Notes: generated from the sequence alone by a model not told the origin. Positions 23,680-32,634 are shown, counted from the stretch's first letter. The stretch: DNA of 64,000 nucleotides from Actinomadura citrea (GCF_013409045.1 NZ_JACCBT010000001.1:4278001-4342000), one strand, 5' to 3'. A program made the numbers and translations.

Positions 23680-24798
23680 ATGCGCTTCGACACGAGGCTG
23701 GTCCACCTCGGCCAGGAATCCGACGGCGTCACCGGAGACGTGGTGCCGCCCGTCCATGTCGCGGCGACGTTCGAGCGGCGGGTGCAGGACCCGTTGCGCT
23801 ACTTCTACTCGCGCGGCGAGAACCCGACGCGCGAGGCCCTCGAACGCTGCCTGGCGGGGCTGGAGGACGCGCGCTTCGCGCTCGCCTTCAGCTCCGGGCA
23901 GGCGGCGGGGACGACGGCGCTGTCCCTGCTCCGCGCCGGCCGCAGGCTGATCGCCTCGGACGACGTGTACGGCGGCACCCGGTCGCTGTTCGCGCTCCTC
24001 GGCCGGTACGGGATCACCGTGGACCACGTCGACCTCACCGACGCGGGCGCGCTCGACGCCGCGCTCGGCGACGACGTGGACATGATCTGGGTGGAGGCGC
24101 CGACCAACCCGCTGCTGAAGGTCGCCGACCTCTCGGTGGTGTGCGAGCGGGCCAGGCGGGCCGGCGCCCGCGTCGTGGTGGACAACACCCTCGCCGGCCC
24201 GGCGCTGCAGCAGCCGCTGCGGTTCGGCGCCGACATCACCCTGTACAGCACCACCAAGTCGATCGCCGGCCACTCCGACGTCATCGGCGGCGCCCTGGTC
24301 TACGACGACGAGGACCTGCACCGCGAGCTGGCGTCCCACCGCACCACCACGGGGGGCGTGCCCGGCGGCCTCGACTGCTTCCTGGTGCATCGCGGGCTCA
24401 AGACGCTCTCGTTGCGCGTGGCGCGGCAGGTCGGCAACGCGGAGGCGATCGCCGCCGCGCTGCGCGGGTGCGAGCGGGTGGGCGCCGTCCACTATCCGGG
24501 GCTGCCCGAGCATCCGCAGCACGAGGTGGCGGCCCGGCAGATGTCGGCGCCCGGGTCGATCCTGAGCTTCGAGTACCTCGGCGATCCGGAGAAGCTCCTG
24601 GACCGGGTGCGGCTGTACGCGTGCGCGGTCAGCCTCGGCGGCGTGCGCTCGCTCATCGAGTGCCCCGCCATGATGACCCACGCCTCCGTCCCTCGCGAGG
24701 TCCGGGGGCGGCTGGGCATCTCGGACGACCTCATTCGGGTATCGGCGGGCATCGAGGATCCGGCCGACCTGGTGCGGGACCTGATGGACGCGCTCTGA
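23680..24798 (+). CDS. Cys/Met metabolism PLP enzyme (cystathionine/methionine gamma-lyase family)
   Basis: A 372-residue Cys_Met_Meta_PP enzyme. It opens FDTRLVHLGQE, has YFYSRGENPTREALE and the PLP lysine K193 in YSTTKSIAGHSDVIGG. SLGGVRSLIECPAMMTH is the family C-terminal signature. Members do gamma- or beta-elimination or replacement on cystathionine, methionine or homoserine esters. In calicheamicin, CalE6 is a methionine gamma-lyase of this family; here methanethiol or H2S supply to a methylthio or polysulfide group is an attractive inference. The ATG begins 1 nt after the desulfurase stop, so translation is coupled. Confidence 0.88.
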   Translation: MRFDTRLVHLGQESDGVTGDVVPPVHVAATFERRVQDPLRYFYSRGENPTREALERCLAGLEDARFALAFSSGQAAGTTALSLLRAGRRLIASDDVYGGTRSLFALLGRYGITVDHVDLTDAGALDAALGDDVDMIWVEAPTNPLLKVADLSVVCERARRAGARVVVDNTLAGPALQQPLRFGADITLYSTTKSIAGHSDVIGGALVYDDEDLHRELASHRTTTGGVPGGLDCFLVHRGLKTLSLRVARQVGNAEAIAAALRGCERVGAVHYPGLPEHPQHEVAARQMSAPGSILSFEYLGDPEKLLDRVRLYACAVSLGGVRSLIECPAMMTHASVPREVRGRLGISDDLIRVSAGIEDPADLVRDLMDAL

Positions 24799-24817
24799 AC
24801 TGCGGAGGGATGGACAC

Positions 24818-25771
24818 ATGAACGACCTATCTGGGGGCCGTCGGTCCGGAGGCGAGGGACCCCTGCGGCTGGACGGCGGGACCGCGACCGAACTGCAGCG
24901 CGCCGGTATGAGCGTCGACGGGCCGTGGTGGACCAACCGGGCCATGAACTCCGAGGCCGACCGCACGCGGTTGCGGGGGATCCACCAGGGCTACCTGGGC
25001 GCCGGAGCGCAGGTGATCACCGCCAACACCTTCCGGTGCAACCTGCGGGCGCTCAGCCGTCTCGGCCTCTTCGACGCCGGCCTGGCGTGGATGGTGCACG
25101 CCGCCGTCGGCGTGGCCCAGTCGGCGGTGCGCGCCGGCGAGGAGGGGCGGGCGGACGGACGGGGGGAGGCGGACCGCACGCTGATCGCGGGCTCGGTGGG
25201 GCCCGTCGAGGACTGCTACCGGCCCGACCTGGTTCCGCCCGACGACGAACTGCGGGCCGAGCACCGCTGGCTGGTGACGGAACTGATGCGGGTGGGCGTG
25301 GACCTCGTCGTGATCGAGACGATGAACTCCGAGCGCGAGGCGCGCATCGCGCTGGAAGAGGCGCTGCGGGCGGGCGCCCGCGCCTGGGTCGGCTTCGTGT
25401 GCGACGCCGACGCCCGGCTGCTGTCGGGGGAGAAGCTGACCGAGGCGGCCGGCGCCGTCGAACGGGAGGGCGCCGAGGCCGTGCTCGTCAACTGCACCGC
25501 TCCCGCCGACAGCGAGACGGCGCTGCGGGCGCTGCGGGACGCCTGCTCGGGCCCTATCGGCGCCTACCCCAACATCGAGGACCGCAACGGCATCCCCCGT
25601 TCGGCGCACGTCGACCGGCACGTCCCCGCCGCGCTGGGGCCCGACGAGTTCGCCGATCTGATCGCCCGCTGGGACGCGGAGTTCTCCCTCGACGTGGTCG
25701 GCGGCTGCTGCGGCACGACACCGGACCATCTGGCCGCCGCCCACGAGCGGCTGCTCGGGAGCGGGCGATGA
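24818..25771 (+). CDS. Homocysteine S-methyltransferase (MmuM-like)
   Basis: A 317-residue homocysteine methyltransferase barrel. It has LDGGTATELQRAG near the N-terminus, ITANTFRCN, VLVNCTAP and VGGCCGTTPDHL near the C-terminus. The Cys of VNC and the CC pair are the expected zinc ligands. It should move a methyl group from S-methylmethionine or SAM to homocysteine, regenerating methionine. In this operon it may recycle homocysteine or feed methionine to the neighbouring gamma-lyase and methyltransferases. GGAGGG lies upstream of the ATG. Confidence 0.85.
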   Translation: MNDLSGGRRSGGEGPLRLDGGTATELQRAGMSVDGPWWTNRAMNSEADRTRLRGIHQGYLGAGAQVITANTFRCNLRALSRLGLFDAGLAWMVHAAVGVAQSAVRAGEEGRADGRGEADRTLIAGSVGPVEDCYRPDLVPPDDELRAEHRWLVTELMRVGVDLVVIETMNSEREARIALEEALRAGARAWVGFVCDADARLLSGEKLTEAAGAVEREGAEAVLVNCTAPADSETALRALRDACSGPIGAYPNIEDRNGIPRSAHVDRHVPAALGPDEFADLIARWDAEFSLDVVGGCCGTTPDHLAAAHERLLGSGR

Positions 25772-25808
25772 GGGTCCGCGGCGTCCCCCGCCGAGCGCGG
25801 ATCGGCTC

Positions 25809-26807
25809 ATGAGGATCCTCGTGACCGGCGGCGCCGGATTCGTCGGGTCCCACTACGTGCGCCGGCTCCTCGACCCGGAGCGGGCGGGAGGCGGCGCGCA
25901 CCAGGTCACCGTGCTGGACAAGCTCACCTACGCCGGCAACCTGGCCAATCTCGACCCGGTGCGCCGCGCGCACGGCTTCGCCTTCGTCCACGGGGACGTC
26001 GCGGACGCCGCGGTGGTCGACGAACTCGTCGCCGGCCACGACGCGATCGTCCACTTCGCCGCGGAATCCCACGTCGACCGGTCGATCCGGTGCGCGCAGG
26101 ACTTCGTCGTCACCAACGTCCTCGGCACGCAGACGCTGCTGGAGGCGGCGCGCCGCCACGGCACCGCCCCGTTCGTGCACGTGTCGACCGACGAGGTGTA
26201 CGGGCCGATCGGGACGGGGCGGTGGAGCGAGCGGGACCCGCTGGCGCCCAGCAACCCGTACGCGGCGTCCAAGGCCGCGGCCGACCTCATCGTGCTCGCC
26301 TGCCACAGGACCTTCGGGATGGACGTCCGGATCACCCGGGGCTCCAACACCTACGGCCCGTACCAGTTCCCCGAGAAGATCGTCCCGCTGTTCGTCACCG
26401 AGCTGCTCGACGGGGGGAAGGTGCCGCTGTACGGCGACGGGCTGCACGTCCGCGAGTGGCTCCACGTCGACGACCACTGCCGCGCCGTGCACCTGGCGCT
26501 GACCAGGGGCCGGGCGGGCGAGGTCTACAACATCGGCGGCGTTCCGCTGACCAACCGCGAGCTGACCGGCCGGCTGCTCGCCCAGTGCGGCGCGGGCTGG
26601 GACACGGTGTCGTACGTGGAGGACCGCAAGGGGCATGACCGCCGGTACGCGATGGACTGCACGAAGACCGCGACGGAGCTCGGGTTCCGGCCGCGCCGGG
26701 ACCTCGTGGCCGGCCTCGCGGAGACCGTCGCCTGGTACCGGGACAACCGCGAGTGGTGGGAGCCGCTCACGTTGCACGTGTCGCGGGACGTGGAGGTGAA
26801 CTCGTGA
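25809..26807 (+). CDS. rfbB: dTDP-glucose 4,6-dehydratase
   Basis: A 332-residue extended SDR. It has TGGAGFVGSH for NAD, LDKLTYAGNLANL typical of RmlB, the catalytic STDEVYG (Asp-Glu pair) and YAASK. RGSNTYGPYQFPEKIVPLF and GLHVREWLHVDDH are RmlB hallmarks. It converts dTDP-glucose to the 4-keto-6-deoxy intermediate, the entry to 6-deoxyhexoses. No RmlA thymidylyltransferase or later deoxysugar genes (2,3-dehydratase, 3,5-epimerase, 4-ketoreductase) lie in the window, so they are either outside or supplied by primary metabolism. Confidence 0.92.
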   Translation: MRILVTGGAGFVGSHYVRRLLDPERAGGGAHQVTVLDKLTYAGNLANLDPVRRAHGFAFVHGDVADAAVVDELVAGHDAIVHFAAESHVDRSIRCAQDFVVTNVLGTQTLLEAARRHGTAPFVHVSTDEVYGPIGTGRWSERDPLAPSNPYAASKAAADLIVLACHRTFGMDVRITRGSNTYGPYQFPEKIVPLFVTELLDGGKVPLYGDGLHVREWLHVDDHCRAVHLALTRGRAGEVYNIGGVPLTNRELTGRLLAQCGAGWDTVSYVEDRKGHDRRYAMDCTKTATELGFRPRRDLVAGLAETVAWYRDNREWWEPLTLHVSRDVEVNS

Positions 26808-27676
26808 CGGCTGCGAACATCGACCCGGCCGCCGTCAAGCAGGGGCAGCGGGCCTCCTGGGACGCCCTCAGTTCGAACTGGGAGGCGGCGCAGGAGAGGT
26901 TCGAGCTGGGAGCGGCCGCGGTGACGGAGCGGCTGCTCGACCTCGGCGGCGTGCGGGCGGGCCACACGGTCCTCGACGTCGGGACCGGCCACGGGGAGCC
27001 CGCCCTGACGGCGGCCCGGCGGGTGGGGCCCACCGGGCGGGTGACCGGCGTGGACATCTCCCCGGCGATGCTCGACCTGGCCAGGCGCCGGGCCGAGGGC
27101 ACGCCCAACGTCGAGTTCGCCGAGGCGGACGTGGAGTCCATCGACCTGCCGACGGCCTCGTTCGACGTCGTGCTCAGCCGCTGGGGGCTGATGTTCGCGG
27201 TGGACCGGGTCGCGGCCTTCCGCGGACTCGCCCGGCTCCTGGTCCCGGGCGGCGTGCTCGCCGCGGCGGTCTGGAGCGAGGCGCCCAGCGCGCCGACGAT
27301 CTCGCTGGGCTTCCGGGTGCTGAGCGAGCGGCTCGAACTGCCGCCCCCGCCGCCGGGCATGCCGGGGCCGTTCAGCATGGCCGACCCGGAGCGGCTCGCC
27401 GCCGAGGTGGCCGCGGCGGGGTTCACCGACGTGTCGGTGACCGAGTTCGTCGTGCGGTTCCCGTTCGACTCCGTCGAGCAGTGCGTCGCGTTCACCAAGG
27501 CCGTGACGCCGCCGATGCTGCTGCAGAAGGTCGCGGAGCGCTTCGGGTCCGCGGACGACCCCGGCACGTGGCGGGCCTTCGCCGACGCCACCGGGCCCTA
27601 CCGTTCCAACGGTGGGGCGTTCACGCTGCCGTCGACGGCGCTGATCATCCGGGCCGTCGCGCCCGCCCGGGAGTAG
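26804..27676 (+). CDS. Class I SAM methyltransferase (UbiE/type 11)
   Basis: A 290-residue methyltransferase. Motif I is VLDVGTGHGEPAL near residue 50, followed by VTGVDISPAMLDLARRRA, and post-motif VLSRWGLMFAVD. This is the UbiE/Coq5/type 11 class, which includes many C-, N- and O-methyltransferases in clusters. The GTG start overlaps the rfbB stop (GTGA) and GGAGGTGA lies 4 nt upstream. It is the last gene of the 21581-27676 operon, and the next gene converges on it, so the cluster border is probably here. The substrate is unknown; sugar or sulfur methylation both fit. Confidence 0.85.
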   Translation: MTAANIDPAAVKQGQRASWDALSSNWEAAQERFELGAAAVTERLLDLGGVRAGHTVLDVGTGHGEPALTAARRVGPTGRVTGVDISPAMLDLARRRAEGTPNVEFAEADVESIDLPTASFDVVLSRWGLMFAVDRVAAFRGLARLLVPGGVLAAAVWSEAPSAPTISLGFRVLSERLELPPPPPGMPGPFSMADPERLAAEVAAAGFTDVSVTEFVVRFPFDSVEQCVAFTKAVTPPMLLQKVAERFGSADDPGTWRAFADATGPYRSNGGAFTLPSTALIIRAVAPARE

Positions 27677-27707
27677 TTCGCGAGGCTCTGCGCATGGGCT
27701 GGTGATG

Positions 27708-28433
27708 TCACGGTGCGGGCGGCGGGCACCGGCGGGGGAGTGTGACCCTGCCGGGACCGTGCTCGAACGTCGACATCACCAGCCACTCGTCCAGTTCGGG
27801 GTCGTAGAGGTTCTGGAGACCGAACTGCAGCACCTGCCAGAAGGTCGTCGGATCCTGCTGGTCGACGTAGATGTCGCCGAGGGCGAGCGGGAACCTGAGG
27901 TATTTCCCCGGGGGCAGTTGCGGAGCGACGACACCGACCCGCCAGTGGTTCACGTGGCGCTGCGGCCTTCGCTGCAGGATCTCCCGCCCGACGAACCGCG
28001 CCGTCCTGAGTTTCCGGTTCAGAAGGTCGAGGTCGAACCCCGGGATTCGCGAGCACTGGTGGTCATTGAGACCGGGCCATTTGTAAGTCAGGGTGTAGAG
28101 GGAATTCTTGTAGATGAGGTTCGTGAACCAGATCGGGTACTGCGGGCCGCCCGCGACCATCTGGCTGTCCCCGTCTCTCCCCGCCCAGGTGAACGGGACC
28201 GTGATGCCGAGGTCCCGGACGATCCATGTGCCGGTCCCGTGGAAGTCCCGCGGGAGCTGAGGCGGCCGTGGCGTGCGCGGGCCGGTCTGTTGCGCGGCCG
28301 TGGCGTCGCCTGACGGCCGGGGCCCGGTCGGAGGGCTGGCATGCGCCGGCTCCAGAGTCACCGGGACGACGACGATCAATCCGGCGAGCGCCCCCGAAGC
28401 GGCCGCCGCCCGGCGTGAGCCTGTCCAGTTCAT
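27708..28433 (-). CDS. Secreted protein of unknown function
   Basis: A 241-residue protein with a clear Sec signal peptide: basic start MNWTGSRR, hydrophobic AGLIVVVPV, cleavage probably after AHA near residue 32. The mature part starts with a Pro-rich linker and continues with a soluble domain of aromatic-rich beta character (WIVRDLGITVPFTWAG, WPGLNDHQC, FALGDIYVDQQDP-like segments). Only two Cys are seen in the mature domain, possibly a disulfide. I do not recognise the family. The ATG at 28433 has GGGGAG 6 nt upstream. It is not evidently related to the cluster; it converges on the methyltransferase and is divergent from the M36 peptidase. Confidence 0.65.
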   Translation of the reverse strand: MNWTGSRRAAAASGALAGLIVVVPVTLEPAHASPPTGPRPSGDATAAQQTGPRTPRPPQLPRDFHGTGTWIVRDLGITVPFTWAGRDGDSQMVAGGPQYPIWFTNLIYKNSLYTLTYKWPGLNDHQCSRIPGFDLDLLNRKLRTARFVGREILQRRPQRHVNHWRVGVVAPQLPPGKYLRFPLALGDIYVDQQDPTTFWQVLQFGLQNLYDPELDEWLVMSTFEHGPGRVTLPRRCPPPAP

Positions 28434-28843
28434 GCTGCTCTCCCCGCCGCCGCGTCGCGCGCGGTTCCGGCGCGGCATGTCGAACGCGGCGATCATCCTG
28501 CTCCCTCCCCGGCGCCGGAAGACCGAAGACCACAGGCAGGTCAGGGTCTGTCCTCGTGCCGGTGAGGCTTCGGACCGCGATGCGGCGCGCCGGTGGCCGG
28601 GCCCGGTCATCCGGCCGGGCGGTCACGGGAGCCTGCCAACGCGGGCGGCGGGGCGCCTGACGTGGGGCCCCGGGGGAAACGGCGGTGTCAAGGGCGAAGA
28701 CCGCCGCCCGGCGGCACTTCGTAAATGTCGCTATTCGCCATAGTTGAGGTACGTGAGCGCTGCTTGTCTCTAGATCGGCCGGGCGTCCCCGCCGGTCGAT
28801 CCCCCCGAGACCGGGCCCTCGGGCCCGCCTCCAGGAGGCAAAG
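28434..28843. other. Divergent promoter region, no gene seen
   Basis: 410 bp between the secreted-protein gene and the M36 peptidase gene. It holds only a mildly AT-rich stretch near 28720-28780. No repeats, RNA genes or cluster palindrome are visible. Confidence 0.5.
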
Positions 28844-31735
28844 GTGCCCAGGACACGCTGGACCACCGTGACCGCTCTGGCGGCCACCGGAACACTCCTC
28901 ACCGTCGGCCTCGCAGTCCCCGGACGGGCCGAGCCGCGACCTCCCCGCCCGCGGCCGCCGGGAGAGCACACCGAACCGGCCGACAAGGACGCGCGACCGG
29001 GGCGTCTGGCCCCGACGAGCCGCCAGATGGGCGCCGCCCGCGGCGTGACCGTGCGGTGGAACAAGCTCGGCACCCCCGCCTCGGTGACCGGTGCCGGGCC
29101 CCTCGCAGGCGGGCTGCCCGCGGACCCGGAGAAGGCCGCCCGCGCGTACCTGGCCGGGCACCGGGACCTGTTCGGCCTCGACGCCGCCGCGGTCGGCGCC
29201 CTGGAGAAGGTCGCCGTCAACCCGATCGGCGACGGCGCGGCCGTGCTGCTGCGCCAGCGGTTCGGCGGCCTGCCCGCCGGACACGACGGGCTGGTGGCCG
29301 TCGGCGTGACCGGCGGCAAGGTCGTCTCGGTCACCTCGACCCTCTCCCGGGACGGCGCCGCCCCGGCGCCCGCCACGCTCTCCCCGAAGGACGCGATGGT
29401 CGCCGCCGGGCGGGACGCGGGCATCTCCGCGTCGGCCGGCGACCCCAGCAGGGTGCGGCTCGTGGCGGTGCCCACGGCCGCGGGCGTCCGCAGCGCCTAC
29501 CAGGTCACGCTCATGGACGCCTCCGGGGCCGAGCCTAAGGCGGTCACGTCCCACGTCGACGCCCGGACCGGCTCGGTGCTCGTGCGGGAGAACCTCGTCG
29601 ACCACGACGGCGACAACCCGCGCTGGGCGGTGTTCCCGGCGACCCCGCCCGGCGACTATTCCTCCCGCGACACCCGGGAGACCTGGTGCTTCGCGCCCGC
29701 CGCGGGTTGCCGCGCCGTCGGCGGCGACCCCTCCAGCGGACGGCCCTGGGACGTCGACCCGGCGACCGGCGCGCCGAGCACCACGACCGTGGGCAACGCG
29801 GCGAGGGCGCACGAGAACCGCGCGAGCAGCGACCCCTTCACGGTCGGAACCCGCACCAGCGCGCCGAAGCCCGACCGCAACTACACCTATCCGTGGACCA
29901 ACCAGTGGTACACCGGCAAGTGCGATCCCGCGACGATGGACAGCCCGCAGGAAGCGGATCTGGAACCGGCCATGTCCAACCTGTTCGTCCAGCACAACAG
30001 GATGCACGACTGGTCCTACCGGCTCGGCTTCACCGAGTCGGCCTGGAACATGCAGGCCGACAACGGTGAGCGCGGCGGGCTGGGCGGCGACCCCGAGCAG
30101 GGCAACGCGCAGGCCGGGGCGCGCTTCCCGACCGTCCGCGACAACGCCAACCAGATCACCCCGCCGGACGGGATCCCCGCCATCACCAACATGTACCTGT
30201 GGCAGCCGATCGCGGGCTCGTTCTACCCGCCGTGCGTCGACGGCGACTTCGACATGAGCGTCATCGGGCACGAGTACACCCACGCCATCTCCGGCCGCAT
30301 GATCGCGGGACCGGACGCCGGGTGGAGCGGGCCGCAGGCGGGCGCCATGAACGAGAGCACCTCCGACCTGTTCGCCATGGAGTACCTCAACGAGTACGGG
30401 CTGCGCCAGCCCGGCCGCACACCGTACGTCATCGGCGGATACGTCACCGGCGACCGGCGCGCCGGTATCCGCAACTACGACATGAGCCGGAGCCCGCTGA
30501 ACTACGCCGACCTCGGGTACGACCTGGTCGGCACCCAGGTCCACGCCGACGGCGAGATCTGGACCGCCACCCAGTTCGACCTGCGTGAGGCGTTCGTCCG
30601 GCGGTACGGCGACGGCGGCGCCGCGGCGCAGCGCAGGTGCGCCGACGGGACGGTGCCGGTGGCCAAGTGCCCGGGCAACCGGCGGTGGGCGCAGGTGTCG
30701 TTCGACGCGCTGCTGCTCATGGCCGGCGGCGCGGTCAGCTACGTCGACCACCGCGACGCCCTGCTGGCCGCCGACGCCATCCGCTTCGGCGGCAGGGACC
30801 ACGAGATGATGTGGAAGGTCTTCGCCGAGCACGGCCTGGGGGAGGACGCCGCCAGCAACGGCCCCGCCGACGCCGACCCGACGCCGAGCTTCGCCTCGCC
30901 CCTGTCGCGCGACGCCCGCGTCCGGCTGACGCCCCTCGGGGACGCCAGGGGCGGCAAGGTGCGGCTGTACGTGGGCGACTACGAGGCCCGCGCGGTCCCC
31001 GTCGCCGACACCGACCCCGCGACCCCGCTCGGCGACACCGTCGCGCTCACCCCGGGCCGGTACACCTTCGTCGCGGTGGGCGCGGGCTTCGGGCACCGGA
31101 GGTTCACCGCCGTGATCGGCGCGTCGCAGCGGACCCTGCCGGTCGCGATGTCCCGCAACGAGGCCGCGAGCGCCAACGGGGCGACGGCGACCGGCGACGG
31201 CGCGTCCCAGGCCGCGCTGCTGGACGAGACGGAGGCGACCAACTGGCAGTCGGTGACGGCCCCGGTCGCCGGTCGGCAGGTGACCGTCGACCTGGCCGGC
31301 GACCGCCCTGTCAGGATCGGCCGGGTGCAGGTCAGCGCGATGCTGCGGCCGTCGGCGGCGGGGGACCCGGAGGGCTCGGGCGGCACGCAGAACCGGTTCA
31401 CGGCGCTGCGCGCCTTCCGGCTGCTGGCCTGCGACTCCTCCAAGGCCGACTGCGCGCAGACGGCCTCGTACCGCACCGTCTACACCAGCCCGTCCGACGC
31501 CTTCCCGGCCGACCGGCCGCGGCCCACGGCGCCCGATCTGATCATGCGCTCCTTCGAGCTGCGGGACGTCACCGCGACTCACCTGCGGCTCGACGTGGTG
31601 TCCAGCCAGTGCACCGGCGCGCCGGCCTACGCGGGTGAGCAGGACCGCGACCCGCGGTCGGGCACCGACTGCGGCACAGCGAGCCCGGGCGCGGGCATCG
31701 TCCGGACCGCCGAGATCCAGGCGTTCGCCCGGTAG
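28844..31735 (+). CDS. Secreted M36 (fungalysin-like) zinc metallopeptidase
   Basis: A 963-residue extracellular protease. It has a signal peptide (residues 1 to about 32, ending GRAEP), then a propeptide with FTP/PepSY-like segments to about residue 270. The M36 catalytic domain has H476-E477-Y-T-H480 and E504 in NESTSDLF as zinc ligands. A long C-terminal region follows (about 650-963) with discoidin-like features such as LLDETEATNWQS and VTVDLAGDRPVRIGRVQVS. Such enzymes are secreted as zymogens and digest proteins for nutrition. GTG start with AGGAGG 5 nt upstream. A strong hairpin terminator follows. Confidence 0.9.
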   Translation: MPRTRWTTVTALAATGTLLTVGLAVPGRAEPRPPRPRPPGEHTEPADKDARPGRLAPTSRQMGAARGVTVRWNKLGTPASVTGAGPLAGGLPADPEKAARAYLAGHRDLFGLDAAAVGALEKVAVNPIGDGAAVLLRQRFGGLPAGHDGLVAVGVTGGKVVSVTSTLSRDGAAPAPATLSPKDAMVAAGRDAGISASAGDPSRVRLVAVPTAAGVRSAYQVTLMDASGAEPKAVTSHVDARTGSVLVRENLVDHDGDNPRWAVFPATPPGDYSSRDTRETWCFAPAAGCRAVGGDPSSGRPWDVDPATGAPSTTTVGNAARAHENRASSDPFTVGTRTSAPKPDRNYTYPWTNQWYTGKCDPATMDSPQEADLEPAMSNLFVQHNRMHDWSYRLGFTESAWNMQADNGERGGLGGDPEQGNAQAGARFPTVRDNANQITPPDGIPAITNMYLWQPIAGSFYPPCVDGDFDMSVIGHEYTHAISGRMIAGPDAGWSGPQAGAMNESTSDLFAMEYLNEYGLRQPGRTPYVIGGYVTGDRRAGIRNYDMSRSPLNYADLGYDLVGTQVHADGEIWTATQFDLREAFVRRYGDGGAAAQRRCADGTVPVAKCPGNRRWAQVSFDALLLMAGGAVSYVDHRDALLAADAIRFGGRDHEMMWKVFAEHGLGEDAASNGPADADPTPSFASPLSRDARVRLTPLGDARGGKVRLYVGDYEARAVPVADTDPATPLGDTVALTPGRYTFVAVGAGFGHRRFTAVIGASQRTLPVAMSRNEAASANGATATGDGASQAALLDETEATNWQSVTAPVAGRQVTVDLAGDRPVRIGRVQVSAMLRPSAAGDPEGSGGTQNRFTALRAFRLLACDSSKADCAQTASYRTVYTSPSDAFPADRPRPTAPDLIMRSFELRDVTATHLRLDVVSSQCTGAPAYAGEQDRDPRSGTDCGTASPGAGIVRTAEIQAFAR

Positions 31736-31751
31736 GCAGCGCAGGCCAGGC

Positions 31752-31775
31752 GGGGGGCGGATACATCCGCCCCCC
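31752..31775 (+). terminator. Rho-independent-type terminator after M36 peptidase
   Basis: GGGGGGCGGA, loop TACA, TCCGCCCCCC, then GTTTCGCTT. A 10-bp GC stem 16 bp after the stop. Confidence 0.75.
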
Positions 31776-31899
31776 GTTTCGCTTGCGGGGCCGGCGCCGA
31801 TCGGCCGGACGCTTGGCAATGCCTGCCAGGGCGTTGTCTCCGCGTGCCCGACCCCGGCCGGTCGTGTTGACGAGGCGGCACGGCGACGCGACTTTCTGA

Positions 31900-31914
31900 A
31901 AGGAAAGTTTCCTT
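31900..31914. promoter_or_regulatory. Perfect palindrome AAGGAAAgTTTCCTT in LPMO promoter
   Basis: Two 7-bp arms around one G, about 75 bp before the LPMO start. Likely an operator for a carbon-source regulator; the decayed second LPMO copy lacks it. Confidence 0.5.
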
Positions 31915-31988
31915 AGAGTTGGCCCCCTCGGGCCGGCTCCCCTCCACTCCCGGGTACGCCGTACCTCCCCCCGCCAAGGAGAAACAGG

Positions 31989-32582
31989 ATGCCAAGGAAG
32001 ACCAGTCTCGCCGTGGCCGCCGCCGTGACCGCCGGGCTGCCGCTGGCGCTCGCCGTGCCGGCGTGGTCGCACGGGTACACCACCTCGCCCCCGAGCCGCA
32101 GCTACCTGTGCGGAACGCACCAGGTCCGCAACTGCGGCCAGGTGCAGTGGGACCCCGACGGCGTCGAGGGCCCGAAGGGGTTCCCGCTGCGCGGACCGGG
32201 CGACGGAAAGATCTGCGCGGGCGCCGACGGACGCTGGGCGCCGCTCGACGACCAGCGCGGCGGCACCGGGTGGCCCGCGACGAAGGTGACGGCCGGCGGG
32301 TCGTTCGGCATCAGCTGGCAGTTCACCGCCGCGCACGCCACCACGTCCTTCCGGTACTTCCTCACCAAGGACGGCTGGGACGTCACCAGGCCGCTGACCC
32401 GGGACGCGCTGGACCTCACGCCGTTCCTCCAGCAGAACTACAACGGGCGGCCGCCGTCCGGCCAGACCACCCACACCGGGACGCTCCCGCAGCGGCACGG
32501 GCGGCACCTCCTGCTCGCCGTGTGGGACATCGCCGACACCGGCAACGCCTTTTACCAGTGCTCCGACCTCGACTTCGGCTGA
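31989..32582 (+). CDS. AA10 lytic polysaccharide monooxygenase
   Basis: A 197-residue single-domain secreted LPMO. The signal peptide (residues 1-27) is cut before H28, so the mature protein begins HGYTTSPPSR. H28 and H116 (TAAH) form the copper histidine brace. The Cys pattern and C-terminal CSDLDFG are typical of chitin/cellulose-active AA10 enzymes of actinomycetes. It cleaves crystalline polysaccharides oxidatively outside the cell. There is no carbohydrate-binding module. GGAGAAA is 5-6 nt upstream. A decayed copy lies at 34600. Confidence 0.93.
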   Translation: MPRKTSLAVAAAVTAGLPLALAVPAWSHGYTTSPPSRSYLCGTHQVRNCGQVQWDPDGVEGPKGFPLRGPGDGKICAGADGRWAPLDDQRGGTGWPATKVTAGGSFGISWQFTAAHATTSFRYFLTKDGWDVTRPLTRDALDLTPFLQQNYNGRPPSGQTTHTGTLPQRHGRHLLLAVWDIADTGNAFYQCSDLDFG

Positions 32583-32599
32583 TCCGCGGGAGTCCGGCC

Positions 32600-32632
32600 G
32601 GCCTGCGGCGGGCGCGCCCCCCGCCGCAGGCC
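32600..32632 (+). terminator. Hairpin terminator after LPMO
   Basis: A 13-bp stem (GGCCTGCGGCGGG with CCCGCCGCAGGCC) around a GC loop, 17 bp after the stop. It is absent from the second copy of the locus. Confidence 0.6.
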
Positions 32633-32634
32633 AG

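Noticed and set aside
22960..24966. 668-codon open frame on the minus strand
   Set aside because: Runs across the desulfurase and gamma-lyase genes in antisense; no recognisable domain.
28688..31819. 1043-codon open frame on the minus strand
   Set aside because: It is the antisense of the M36 peptidase gene; the translation is Arg/Gly/Val-rich low-complexity, has no domain, and the plus strand has signal peptide, HEYTH and a terminator.
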